Source of the DNA: Massospora cicadina
Taxonomy: Eukaryota > Entomophthoromycota > Entomophthoromycetes > Entomophthorales > Entomophthoraceae
Assembly (NCBI GenBank): GCA_022478985.1
Contig: JAKSZP010013639.1
Span: 1-64,000, forward strand
DNA length: 64,000 nt
Reading direction: 5' to 3'
In this document: positions 32,168 through 43,309 of the stretch, in pieces
How positions within the stretch are numbered: the stretch's first letter is position 1
Layout of the letters: every line of letters starts with the position of its first letter
Translations under genes and position numbers: made by a program
Notes under the pieces: model-generated
Seen by the model: only the letters and a program-made list of their open reading frames with translations
Database searches by the model: none
What the model was told of the DNA's origin: nothing

Positions 32168-33287
32168 TGTTGGGATTTTTGCCCATATTCCCAGTCAGCT
32201 AGATTACCAGGGATTGCTTGGGGATAATTCCATAATGCGAGGTGAATTGGAAATTTGTTAATCCTGATTTCAGGGTAACTATGTTTGGGGTATTTTAGGT
32301 TATTAGTTTGATCAGATCCATTGGGGATCAATCCGGACAAATGCTTAAAATCTTGTCAGGCAGAGTTTCTGAGAAAATAGGGGCATCTGATAGTTGATTA
32401 ACTATAAGATGTACCAATTGGTATTGGTTGGATTTTATCACCAACTGATTGGGAGTTTAAGGGGTAAGTTGTGAGGCGAATGATGCCACCTGCAACCAGA
32501 GAATTGATTAGTTGGTTTGTGACCTGCCTTATGGGTAACAAGTCCTAACACCTAAGCAGGTCACTTGCCAAATATGGTTGGTTCACTTGGATTGAGAGGA
32601 AAACAATAGGGACACGTTTTCCAACTGTTCCATTTTAGTTCTCAAGGATGTCTAATGATGGTCCTATTCAGGATGGGGAAGACCATCACTGCTGAGACGA
32701 GGATGAGTGATTCAATGGCAACAGCTGCCGTTTCATTGAGTAGGTGCTAACTGAGGGTTGGGCGCCAATTCCCCCACTATAAATTCCCTGGAATTCACTA
32801 ATAAAATAAGAATTATTTGCCAGATAATAAATTACTATATATCACAAATTATCAGAATCCATTTGTTCTATTCTTTCTCAGGGATATTATTGCTGTGTGC
32901 AATAATTGGGAGACTTTCTTAAGATAAAGATTTTGAAACGGAGTGGGGATTCAGAGAAGAAGCTGAATCAAATTGGGGAAAGCTGCTGACTGTGTGTCAA
33001 CCAGAGAAACCATAAATGGGGATCTAAGAGTATATCAAGTTAGGCAGTATGAGGGAATGAATCCCTATTTCTAGAAGTCATAAGTATTTTAAGAGGAAAT
33101 ACTGGTCAAGCGTTGTACTGAAATCTAGTACTTCCATTCAATTATGGATAATAGTCGCCATACTATATCAAAATATTGTATCTACTACTATTCAACGCAG
33201 AGAATTGCACAAAACCCAGACCTGTGCAAGTAATATATTTATAGGGGTTATTAGCCAAAATAATCAGATAATCTATAAATTTTTATA
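32168..33287 (+). repeat. 3' LTR of element B
   Basis: 1120 bp, begins TGTTGGGATTTTTGCCC and ends TTTTTATA (CA decayed). It is followed directly by the missing part of D's gag. Confidence 0.9.
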
Positions 33288-33430
33288 AGGTGCTGCTAAA
33301 GTTCTTTGAAATGTAATAGAGCGCTTGTAAGTTTAATCAGAGCAACCAATCGTGATTAAATGTGAAGAGGAAAAGAGGGAGGGTTACTCACATTTGATGC
33401 CTCCATTTTTTATGATTTTTTCCGTGTACA
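33288..33430 (-). pseudogene. gag of element D, N-terminal fragment
   Basis: The minus frame ending at the B junction continues in the same register in the fragment that begins at 7551, once the short target duplication is counted once. It lies between D's primer-like site and B. Confidence 0.6.
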
Positions 33431-33434
33431 GGTG

Positions 33435-33452
33435 CCCCTGTAGTCTGCACAA
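33435..33452 (-). promoter_or_regulatory. Primer-binding-like site of element D
   Basis: The minus strand reads TTGTGCAGACTACAGGGG, a diverged form of the A/B site (3 of 18 bases differ), three bases inside the LTR end at 33456. Confidence 0.5.
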
Positions 33453-34084
33453 ATTTGCAGGAATCCAGATTATGGGTGCTCACTGGTTCTTACGCTGCTA
33501 GATACTACAAAAGTTGTGGTAAAATTCAATAAATAAATATTAATAAAAACTTGGGTTCTTTTGTGCTTTTATTAGCAACACAGGATAAAAAGAGAAAGTG
33601 ATCCCTCCCAATATTTGACTGATCAGTATTTAAAGTATTTTGAGGGTCAGGGGGAATTTGAGGATAGATTTGGAATAGCTTAGATGCATTCTTAATTATG
33701 AAAATATGGGATATGCTCCTATCAGATCTTAGGAAATTTGAGGTACTTTTTAGAAACACAATATTTAAGATGGGTTTTGGGTAGAATGTACCCATGCGGT
33801 AACGTCTTGATATATTTTAACCAATCACCACTTTTAAATTATTTTTACCATGGGGGACCTCCATCATGCCTATAGAAGGAAGTGGTCCCTGCGTAGGTGC
33901 TTGGAAGGACCTGATTGTGGTTGGGGATATGCCTTCCAATGGTCGCCCCACAGTCAGACACATGGTTGGAGTAATCCAACTGCTCTTTTTATGTTAGTTG
34001 CCTATGCAGGTTTTGAAATGGTGTTACCCTGATTAATGAGGTTCCACTGATAATTGGCCAGGGTCTTTTGGCAATATCCTCAAT

Positions 34085-34108
34085 ATCATTACTATCATTA
34101 TTTGAATT
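34085..34108. repeat. LINE target-site duplication, left copy
   Basis: 24 bp, ATCATTACTATCATTATTTG + AATT. The partner at 39375-39398 differs at one base. The length is typical of LINE integration. Confidence 0.9.
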
Positions 34109-34114
34109 TATTTC

Positions 34115-37100
34115 GGGGAAGGCTGGCCATGGGATGGACACTTCCGAATATGACTCAGGAAAGATAAACTTGGTACCAGGGGAGGCACCCCAAAGAAGCG
34201 ATGCTATTTCTTGTTGCCAGCGGGAACGCCACTTATGGGGAGGGGAGGGAACGTGTGAAGGGGCCGTAGCCACTATTGAGCACGTGTGGAGGAAGGGGTC
34301 TGATTTGATGAACCTGACTGGGAACCAGGAGGAGACCAGCTGTTGGCAACGCGGTGGGAGATATCCAAACATCCACGCTTGAAAGTGGTCCACCAAATGA
34401 GACCAGAATCTGTGGACAGCTTCTGGGAGGGTGGGGATGGAGCCAGCGATGGCATCCAAGACAATCGTGTGGATAGTCCACATGGCGATTGCAACCACCA
34501 GAGCATGGAGGGAGGGTGGGAGGGGGAGGCCATTGATGAAGCAAACATATCTCTTGACAGACTGAAGGGATGTTTGATCCTGGCCTAGCAGACGTTGGAC
34601 TTCGCGCCATATTACTTTAGAGGTTGGGCACTTCTCCAGGCGGTGAAACAGCGTTCCATACTGGCCACACACGACACAGGATGAGTATAAAGCGTTAGAG
34701 CGCTCAGCTGTACGATACACCCACCTCAGGCAGCGCCACACATGGGAGCGGACTTGAGGCTGCAACAGAGGATGGTGTGCGTATTTCCAGATAGTCTTTT
34801 GGGTCTCAGTGGAATAAGGGATGTCCATCATGTCCAGGTAGTCCACCCTGGATAGGACTTGGGGTCGAATGGGGATCACGCCATCATGGATGGGTAGCCC
34901 CTGTACCTCTTGTGTGAACTGAGGAGAGGGGCGGCTTCTTCAGGTTGTATGTCCACTAATACAAATTCTCCACTCTGCGCTTCGCATGGAGAGTAGGATT
35001 CGTTTGTAGTAGTTTTAGTCCCGTGAGGACATGTGGCCAATGTGTGTGATGCGAGGTATTTCATCAGGGAGTGGGGGTTTAATGGATTGTTGAGGCCCAA
35101 GGCTCGGGAGAAGTTGGAGTGGGCCACGTGGTACCAGTGTTGGGATGGGAGTGTAGGAGCGGTGACGGCTGCGATCCAGGTGCCCAGGATCTTGGCAGCG
35201 TGGGCTTTGAAGTCAAGCAGGCCCATGCCACCTTGATGATGAGGGCCAAACATGACCTCTAGTCATACTGGTGGAGGGCGGCCTGACCAAAGTTATCCTT
35301 GCAGCAAAGCATACAGGGATTTGAAGAAGCTTGGGGAGAAGGGGATGGCGTGGGCTCCGAACCAGACTTTGGATAGGAGCATAGAGTTGGCAAGAACAAC
35401 CCTGCCAGTGAGGGTAGTAGGGTGGGCTCTGAAAAGAGCCGATTCACTTCGTCACGTTGTCCAGTATATGGCACTCCATTACTGCTGATGCATATCTGCC
35501 TGCCTCCATCCACACGCCCAGATGGCGCACTGGTCCTATGGTAGGATGGGGCACGAAGGGGAGCACCAGTGGAGCGGTGTGTGTTGAGTTAGTAAGGCGT
35601 GGACGTGGGCGAACAGATGGGCCAGATTAGGAACTAATTGCTGGGGCCCAGCAGTTCTGAAACCGACCAAGGAGGATGATTTCGGTTTTGGAGGCGTTCA
35701 GTGCCGCGTTGCTTACCCAGGAATATTTCTGTATGAGGGCTTCAAGCGCGCATGCATCTTTGTTATTAGACACCCCCACCACGCAATCATCTGCAAATGC
35801 CATCATCTTGACTGGGGTTTGGCCTGGCACATGGACCCAGTGAGTTGGGAATTCACATTTCGCAGTAGTGGGTCAAGGCTGAAGTTGTATAAGAGTGGGC
35901 TGAGGGGGTCCCCTTGTCGCAGGCCCTTTGAGGGCGGACTACTTCCGTTAGGAAGCCTGGGCCATGCACTGCCATTGTCGCAGATTCCGTGAGCAGCATC
36001 ACCCAGTTTATGAAGTGGGGGGTAGGCGGAATTGATGGAGGCAGGCCCTAAGGTATTCCCAGTTTACTCTATCATAGGCCTTTTGTTGGTCCAAGAATAC
36101 ATGTGCCCCAGAGGCTGTGGACTGACATGCATTAGCCACAGAGTGCATGTTATCCCAAATTGACCTTCTGGGGATAAAACTGAATTGTTCTGGGGAGATG
36201 GTGGCAGATGCTACAGTCCCTAAATGGATAGCCATGATTTTTGTTAAAATTTTGGTGTCTGTGTTTGTTAGAGAAATGGGGCGCCAGTTGGCTAAGTCAA
36301 GCTTAACCCTTTCTTGAAGAGTGTGACGTTAAAGACCTCATGTCCTCCTGGTAGGAGGCGCATTTCCAACAGGCTTTGGTTAAGTGAGGCTAGCAGCAAT
36401 GGGGATATTATTTGAAATATTTTTTGTAGAACTCATATGGAATGCCATCTGGGCCTGGGCATTTTTGGTTTGGTGCACCGCAAATGGCTGTCCATAATTT
36501 TTTCAGAGTAATTAAATTCATTATTTCTGAGTATTGGAAAATGGTGTGGATATGAGCTCAGTCGAGAAATTCTGCCATTTTAGTCAGCTGAATTGGTTCA
36601 GCTCAGTATAGCTCAGAGTAATATTTTTGCATTTCGATTGCCACTTTGGCCAGTGTGTCCGCAATGAAATTATCCAATCTTTGCACCTGTATGCAGGCCA
36701 TGCTCTGGCATGGTGCGAAAAATTTTTTAAAGAAGTATGCGGTGCACTTGTCACCTTTAGTGATGCGTGTGGCCCTGTATTGGACACAAACCTGATGTTT
36801 GTGTTGCCTTTCAAGTGCATTGAGGTGGGCGGCTGCCTCCGCCCACTTCTGGCCCCATGCAGGGCTGTATCCTGTGGCTGGAATGTTGGACTCCAAGTGG
36901 GCCAATTCCACCAGAGCGTGCAAGATAACCGCCAATGTGGCTTGTGAGTGTCTGGAGGAGAGATGGTGATAGTGGCAGATGGTGTCCTCTTTGAAAGTTG
37001 CCCATGTGGAAATGGGGTCTGCGCAAAACGGTGCAACAAACAATTTTGCCAAAGTTGCCTCTTCCACCCACGTGGAAATTCTGGTGACGCAAGCTTGGGG

Positions 37101-37855
37101 GGGCAAATTTTGCACCAATGTGGGGCCTTTGCAACTGTGACGGGTAAGTGGTATGTTATTGAGACCAGTCGGTGGTCAGAGAATTCCATTTTTGTTGTTT
37201 TGAAGTGGGAGATGTGGGGTTAGAATTTTTCCGGCATTAGAATAATTTGATGCGAGTTGATGCGCCTTAATTGGCTGTTGTGGACATGGGGATGCGTCAT
37301 GTTTTTGAGCAGTGGGGCATGTCATGGCAGCACATCCATTAACCCAAGGGTGGTTTTTAGAACGTGTAGTTCTACATGACCCTGTGAGGCATGGGGTGAG
37401 GGCGGCCACTGGTCCATTGGTGAGGTTAGCCAACAGTTCATGTCGCCAACTAGGAAAGAATCAGGGGGTAGTGGGAGGGATTTGACCGACGAGAAAAATT
37501 CCTGACGCTTGTGTGCACCATTTGGGGCATAGATGTTGACAATTGCGTGCGCAACGTCAGCCCATGAGAAGGTGATGATGAGCACTTGGCCATTTAGGAA
37601 TATTTCTGAGGATGTGAATTTGAAAAAATTATTTTTCTGAATTAGCACCCCACAGTGCTTCAGCCAAAAGGATAGGGATGGGGGAGCATTGTTTTCCAAG
37701 CTTCCTCAGAACCTTGTGGACAGTGGGACTCCTGGATGGCCAGGATATCCACAGGTAATTTGTGTTGTAAAAAACTCAGTTTCCTAGCCCAGGATGGGGA
37801 GGCCTTGAGTCCGGCAATATTCAGCATCCCTAGAGTGAAGGTTTCCCCCATCACA
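34115..37855 (-). pseudogene. LINE copy 1 ORF2: endonuclease, reverse transcriptase, Cys/His C-terminus
   Basis: Nicks target DNA and primes reverse transcription. Order from 37854: endonuclease start LGMLNIAGLK and ILAIQESHCPQ (catalytic Glu), FLVGDMNCW, FSDHRLVSI (SDH motif); RT with FLDQQKAYDRVNWEYL at 36150 and FADDCVVGVSNN at 35770 (catalytic pair intact); then GGMGLLDFKAHAAKILGTWI at 35220. The C-terminal zinc-binding segment is CVVCGQYG...FHRLEKCP at 34640-34690. No RNase H domain seen. It is broken by several frameshifts, so ORF2 is close to but not intact. The last codons read into the flanking LTR. Confidence 0.85.
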
Positions 37856-37960
37856 CCTTAGGTGCAAGGGGGTGGGCCCCTGGGCCCACCAGCCTCTTCA
37901 AGGTCCCCATGGGCTTTCACAGCAGCGTGGGTGTTAGCAGCAATGCTATTGGGGTTTTTG

Positions 37961-39270
37961 TTAATTTTTGTGGAAAGAGTCACATTGGCTTTGGCCTTCG
38001 CTTTTTGTTTTCCCGACGTCGGACAAATTTTTTGCGGTGCAGATAAGTTTGGTGCACCATCGAGCGGGGCAAAAAAAAAAATTTTCAGTTGGGATAGGTC
38101 CCAAGTCAGTTTTGACTGAAGCTTGGGTGCAGCGATTGGGTGAGATCGAATCTCCCATCAGATCCTCAGATTGAGTGGCCCAATCAGCATGGGCCTCCCA
38201 ATCTGATTGGGTGATGGATTCCTGAGTTGCTTCCGCTGTGAAGGTCTCCATGTCCTCCTGGAGTTGTGAGTGTGTGATGGTGGTGGTGGCCTTGGCCGCT
38301 TCCTTGGCTGCGGCCCTATGGGCCTGCTTGGCCTTCTTCTGCTCCTGCGGGGAGATGGTCCTTACCAATAGGTAGCAGCCTTGTGCTCCCCACAGGAAAG
38401 CCTCCTTGGTGCTAGCAGTTGGTTTGTAGTGCGCCTCTCCGCTGGCCATGGCCGCCGAGGGGTGCTCTTGGAATGTGACGCCCTCCTTGATGGGGCATGC
38501 ATGTGCCTTATGGCCAAATGCATCACGGTGGGTGCAAATGGGGGGTGCTGTCCACGGTTACCTGGAATGGGTGGGTGGTATGCCCTGCGATGTCAATAAA
38601 GGTGGAGTGCAGGATCTGGGTTAGGTCCTTCCTGATCTCCTTAGTTGGGGTCAAAAACTGCGATGGCTTTGCCGGTGCACAGGTGTGGCATCAGCATGAA
38701 ACGTTGCATTTTGAAAGATTGTATTTCGCCATATATGGCGAGACCATCTTTCAGGTGTTGCTCTAAAAATGTCACATTTTACCGTAGTAGGCAAAAAGTC
38801 AAACGTGAGGAAAATTTGGTTTGATTTTGTCCATCTGGTGCGTTTGGTTTTGACAATCCATTGCCCTTCAGGGAGGTTGACCACTATGCGCACTGCTGCA
38901 GCCTCATCTGCTGCTATTTTGCTTTTGAAACCTAGGTCCAGCCAACCGCACGATATGGAGTGAGGTGCAACGTACACTGCGGTCAGAAAAATTTTGTGTA
39001 CATCTTCACAAAATTTTTCCCATAAGGCTGTTTTTGGATGTCCAGATACACACAGACTCTGAATTCCACCGATGAAAGTGGCTGGGAGTGTGGCGTGTTG
39101 ATGTACTGGTTGCATCATGTTTGCCACGTGAGTATCTCTGGGAGTGTAACCGCCAGTTTTTTGAGATTTTTGTCTATTCCGCCAGATTCTCCGGGGCGTT
39201 TTCAAACGTTAGAGGCCGCAGGCCTTCCGCCTGCTCCTCTTGCCTTGCTTGCCCAACTGCTCCCAGACAT
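37961..39270 (-). pseudogene. LINE copy 1 ORF1: RNA-binding domain and zinc knuckle
   Basis: Start chosen at the ATG at 39270 (MSGSSWASKAR). The open stretch 39205-38651 contains ALWEKFCEDVHKIFL, GWLDLGFKSKIAADEAAAV and FLTFDFLPTTV, a fold that looks like the DUF4283/RRM-like domain of many LINE ORF1 proteins. A knuckle follows near 38520 (CTHRDAFGHKAHAC, second Cys changed to Arg; copy 2 has CNQCQAFGHKIHSC). An Ala/Lys-rich helical stretch follows to 37961. Frameshifted at about 39190 and 38580. Confidence 0.78.
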
Positions 39271-39374
39271 GGGCGCAGACTAATCTCCTCTGTGAGATTA
39301 TCAAACTAGATTTAGTCTTGAATTGAATAGGTTGCAAAAGTGTTTGCAACGAGAAAGAAAAGTTTCTGTTGCCA

Positions 39375-39398
39375 ATCATTACTATCATTATTTAAATT
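39375..39398. repeat. LINE target-site duplication, right copy
   Basis: 24 bp, identical to 34085-34108 except A for G at position 20 of the repeat. Confidence 0.9.
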
Positions 39399-39504
39399 GC
39401 TTTTTTGTTCATTGCAAACTCATAATTGGCCAACATTTCCCCATTTAAGCTGATTTTGACCCAAGACATTCTTCCTCTGAAGCTGAAAGGGTAAATGTCT
39501 GAAA

Positions 39505-40770
39505 GGCAACATTCAGTGGAGGCAACTGCCTCTTCAGCTAGTTGGTGGTCACTTTTGAATAGGGTGGCATCAGGGTGAGGCGCATAATGGCACTTTGGTA
39601 ATTGGGCTGCATAATCAGTATTGAGGTACATTTTGAATAGAGAGGGCCCAGACCATTTGGATTCAGGGATAAGCTCTTCCTATTCATCAACCTCAGTCAA
39701 ATAATCCCATAGATTTGCTTGAATTTTATTGGGTTGTTTGCATATGAGTTATCTGTTGCATTTGGCTGGGAGGATGGTTTAGAACTTACTTAAGTCCATT
39801 CTGGCTCCTGATTGGTGGTTTTAGGAGAAGAGGTTCTTTGATGTAATTTTTGGTTTGTTGATTCAGTGGTTGCTGTGGCTACCACTTTGGGGGAGGGGGG
39901 AAGGATAGTGCCATATTCAAAAAATGTTATATGATTGGCTATGGGGTCATCATGCATAGAGTCAGGTGTGGATGTCATGGATTGTGAGATAAAGGGGCAG
40001 CGCCATTTTGAAAGGTCCAGTTTGAAACAGGTAGGGCAAATAATGCGCCCTCTATCCACTCAAGCACATAAAGGATGGTCTGTGGCAGAGGGGATAATGG
40101 TGCAAGGGGGAATGAGAGGGCTATTTCCGTTGATACTGGACAAACAGTTGTGAATGAGGTGGGGCCTGCAAGGTGAGTGGCTCCATTGGGAACCACAAAT
40201 TGTACCATGGGATCAAAACCATATTCTGATAATACAGCAATAGTTTCTTTTAACTAAAATTTTGGGTGGTAGGTGGGTAGAAAGGCCTGCGAACTGTATC
40301 ACAAGAGTGGTATTAGTGGGCAACTGGGTACAAGTAGTTGGGAGGGGGTGCCCTGGAACACCAGGGGGATGGTAGCTGCTACTGTAGCATCAGCTTCACT
40401 TGAGAAGCCAAGATCAAACCACCCTTTGAAGGGGCGGAACTCAATGAAGCCTGCATGCTGCATAACAGCCTGGGCTAATTCTTTAATTACTTTATCTGAA
40501 TAGGGGAACAATTTCTCATATTCAACCCAAAGGCTGAATTGCATGTTGCTCCAGGGGAGCACAAGGGGGCAGCGTGGCACCACCTGTGTTTGGGCAAGAT
40601 GTAAGGCTAAGCCCTTAGGTTGGACATAGCATGCTGAAGAATTTGGAGAACTAGCTGATCCAGCCTGTGAATGTTTCAGTAATGGCTGAAAAACATTAGG
40701 AGGTGGCGCACCACTGCCCCATGTGGGGGCAGTGGTGTTGAATGCATTAACATAGGAAACTTGAATAGGG
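39505..40770 (-). pseudogene. Unrecognised TE-associated ORF, copy 1 (cut by element D)
   Basis: One of three copies (others 49400-51110 and 61560-64000). Blocks from 40770: SLWVEYEKLFPYSDKVI, FRPFKGWFDLGFSSEA, IICPTCFKLDLSKWRCPFI (CPxCF...CP, a probable metal site), a Pro/Thr-rich linker, then FKSDHQLAEEAVAST at 39550. The block GWFDLGFSSEA resembles GWLDLGFKSKIA of LINE ORF1, so an ORF1-like RNA-binding domain is likely. The frame is cut at 39505 by D's LTR. Product unknown; a TE-encoded nucleic-acid-binding protein is my best inference. Confidence 0.6.
40709..40737. repeat. Perfect 12-bp stem hairpin at ORF copy 1 start
   Basis: CACCACTGCCCC and GGGGCAGTGGTG are separated by five bases (ATGTG). 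It is GC-rich in an AT-rich setting and lies in the leader or first codons of the ORF. The aligned leader of copy 2 (about 51050-51080) keeps only part of it. Confidence 0.7.
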
Positions 40771-40789
40771 TGACGACAAAAGAGCTGTT

Positions 40790-41289
40790 TTTACTAAATT
40801 TCAAACTACAATTTGACCAAAAGTGAAAAACTCAAGTGAGAGAACTGAATTTTTCAAGTGTATAATAGTAAAGATTATAGGTTAATTTTATTAGAATTAC
40901 CAAAGCTTAGCTATCTAGCTTCTTATTGGCATTATCTTTTGGATATGGCTTCCTTGTTTAAAGTTGACCGTTAAAGGATTGTTGAGATCTGATATTCTAG
41001 TCTAAAATTTGAAATGTGTAACTACTGTTAGCTATGCAAGAAGTGTTATTAAATTAAGGATAAGACAATGACTTTGTTAGAATAAAAACCTTAATGTATT
41101 GGGGAATTAGTAACTAAGCAGGACAATTTAGTACTAAAAAAAGTAACTAAACAGGACACTGTGGTTCTTAGACTCATGATCTTTCACTTTATCAGTAATT
41201 GAGACCAGTCTTTAGTCTTCCTGTCAGCCACTTTTCAGGTGGAATTACTAGAAAGTGGAATGCCACAGGGCATAAAATGTGTTAATTTT
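40790..41289. other. AT-rich stretch without recognised feature
   Basis: The first 70 bp resemble the leader upstream of ORF copy 2 (51130-51200). After that I see nothing recognisable. Confidence 0.4.
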
Positions 41290-42113
41290 TGTAATGGTCA
41301 GGTTTATCAAGCCCAAATGCACTAAGAATAGTACTAGCCTAAGCCAAAAGAGAGTTACCTCAATCAATCATCAAAGTAGGTAATTTCCAATTTTATAAAA
41401 AAAAATCCATCTAAGTTGTAGGTCTCTTTCCACCATCTGGTAATCTAAAGTCAAGGTACAGTGCAGCATCTGTCTCTACCCAGACTCTAGCCACCTATGC
41501 AGACCCAAAGAGCATGTTCTTACTGGTAATCTACTCTTACTGGCAACTCAGTCAGTAATCATTTAGCAGGTAGAGATGTGGGGCCACTGCATACACAAAC
41601 TGGCCTCTTATTCTCTGGTTTTGGTGGGGAACGCAGGAGTGATTTGCTGTTGTCAAAGTGAGCAACTGTATCAAAGGGTTTCTTAGTGCCCAACAACCCT
41701 TTTTTTAGTACTAGATGGTCCCATCCAACAACCCTTTTAAAATAAATAAACTTAAATATAAAACCCAATTTAGTAAAATTAATGTTAGTTAAAAATCAGT
41801 CTTTTATTAGGTTCTAAAAGCATGTGTAAATATGAGAATTCTAACTTTTAAAGTTATAAAGATGGTTATCTAATACTAAAAAAAGTTATGAAGATGGTTA
41901 AGGGCTTTATAAACTAACCAACATAGTCAAAATTATATAATGTTTTAAGCATGGAAGTCTAAATGATTTCCACATCGCTAGGTTCAATTAAGAGCTTAAA
42001 GTTAATAGTTTTGATATAAGATTAAAGTAAATTGTAACTTTCTGAGGTTTAGCAAGCAAATTTTTGGAATGCAACCACCAATCCTTATTCTCAATTTCAT
42101 AAAGATCTACAGA
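41290..42113. repeat. Direct repeat X, copy 1
   Basis: Aligns in the same orientation with 42490-43218. Shared blocks include TCTACCCAG...CTCTAGCCACCT, TGGTAA(T/C)CTAAAG and CCACATCGCTAGG. Not recognised as LTR, LINE or gene. Copy 2 holds a short open frame (42558-42755) with no counterpart longer than a few codons here. Confidence 0.65.
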
Positions 42114-42489
42114 TGGAATTTGTTACATTACATCGCCCTCACTTGGAGAAAGCTTCTGGTAATTAACAAGTTTGGGCAATGCTCCACAACACTTGTCTGG
42201 AGAGTGACCTTTTTACAAATGGGAGTTAGGGAGAGTACCATTATAAAAGTATAAGGTCTATGGAAAGCGCCAATGCTTTCTTTGTAGTCCTACTGGCGGG
42301 TTCAAAAGGACTCAACCTCCAGAAGTACAATTGGCACCCCATAACCCCCTTCACCATTAAAGGCTGACCAAACCAACACAAAAGGTGAAGGGTTAGATTT
42401 TCTTAGGACAATGGTCATCCTCCCATCTTATGGGCTGGTAAGATCCACAGCATGCCAAAGAAAGTTGTAAATTATAATAATGTAATAGA

Positions 42490-43218
42490 TGATTTTTAAG
42501 CCCAGAATGCTACTTGGATAATATTAAACTACACTAAAAGAAATTTTCCTCAATCAATTGGCAAAAAAGGTAAGTTCTAGTTTTACTAAAGAAATTTCCG
42601 CTCTTGTTGCAGGTCCTCTCCCATCATCTGGTAACCTAAAGGTAAAGAGCAGTTCCGCAGCAGGCTCTACCCAGCCTCTAGCCACCTGTGTGGACCTGAG
42701 GAGTATGCTTTTACTGGAAACTTATTCAATATCCAACCAACAAGTCAATCTGTGAGGCTAATTCATACCCAAACCTGCCACTGTTGCCTTGGGTTTGGTG
42801 GGAAACGTGGTAGTTATTTGCCATTGTCAAGGTGAGTGACTGTATAAAGGGGCTTTTATTGTGGCTAACAACCATTTTAGATAAAATAAACTTAAATTTA
42901 AAATTTAATTTAAATGATAAATGTTAGGTGCAAAATCAGTCAGTTTACTAAGTTTTTGGGCGTGCGTAAATTTGAGAATTATAACTTTGAAAGGTTGGAA
43001 TGGTGGCCAAGTGAGTATAAACTAACCAAAATTTTCAAAATCATAAATATTTCAGGCGTGGAAGCATAAATGGTTCCCACATCGCTAGGGTTGATTGAGA
43101 GCTTTAAATTATTGATTATAATATTAAATTTAAATAAATTGTAATTATCTGAGGTTCAGCAAGTTGAATCATTGAAATAAAACCATCAATCCCTATTCTC
43201 AATTTTATAGGGATCTAG
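42490..43218. repeat. Direct repeat X, copy 2
   Basis: Partner of 41290-42113, about three quarters identical by eye. The spacer 42114-42489 has no recognised feature. Confidence 0.65.
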
Positions 43219-43290
43219 GGATGAGAAAAATATGTTACTAAAATATTATGTGCTTAAGTTGGGTTGTTATTAAGTATATTAAATCAGGTA

Positions 43291-43309
43291 ACTACAGCGA
43301 TACTCTTAT
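43291..43309. repeat. Target-site duplication of LINE copy 2, left
   Basis: ACTACAGCGATACTCTTAT. The partner at 48573-48590 reads ACTACAGCTATATTCTAT, so several changes have accumulated. Confidence 0.65.

Larger units (their letters stand above)
7552..33287 (+). mobile_element. LTR retrotransposon B (family 1) carrying three nested insertions
   Basis: Plus-strand element with both LTRs (7552-8675 and 32168-33287). Its body is split by T (10365-11736), C (14335-23891) and E (24302-31815). Flanks at 7547-7551 (AGGGC) and 33288-33292 (AGGTG) fit a decayed 5-bp target duplication within D's gag. Protease and RT are missing; RNase H, integrase and an antisense frame remain. The three pieces of the antisense region match C's uninterrupted copy in order, which proves the nesting. 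Confidence 0.87.
34109..39374 (-). mobile_element. LINE copy 1, full length (5.27 kb)
   Basis: Non-LTR retrotransposon with ORF1 (39270-37961) and ORF2 (37855-34115), bounded by a 24-bp target duplication. It inserted into D's 5' LTR. It is richer in GC and CpG than its surroundings and than LINE copy 2, which fits a recent insertion. No long poly(A) tail is seen; the 3' end reads TTTATTT on the plus strand. Confidence 0.9.
33456..39504 (-). repeat. 5' LTR of element D (family S), split by a LINE
   Basis: Minus-strand LTR that starts TTTCAGACATTTAC at 39504 and ends GATTCCTGCA at 33456. Without the LINE and one target duplication it is about 760 bp, the same as the solo copy at 57871-60317 without its insert. 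No duplication is seen between its two flanks, as expected for one LTR of a longer element. Confidence 0.8.

Noticed and set aside
7552..33287. B, C and E as three independent neighbouring elements
   Set aside because: The antisense region of B continues across the C and E insertions in matching order, so the arrangement is nested and not side by side.
34068..37223. Plus-strand open frames in the LINE copy 1 region
   Set aside because: They are shadows of the minus-strand ORF2, which carries the EN and RT motifs.
42558..42755. Short ORF in repeat X as a gene
   Set aside because: The homologous stretch in the other X copy is not open over the same length, so there is no sign of coding conservation.
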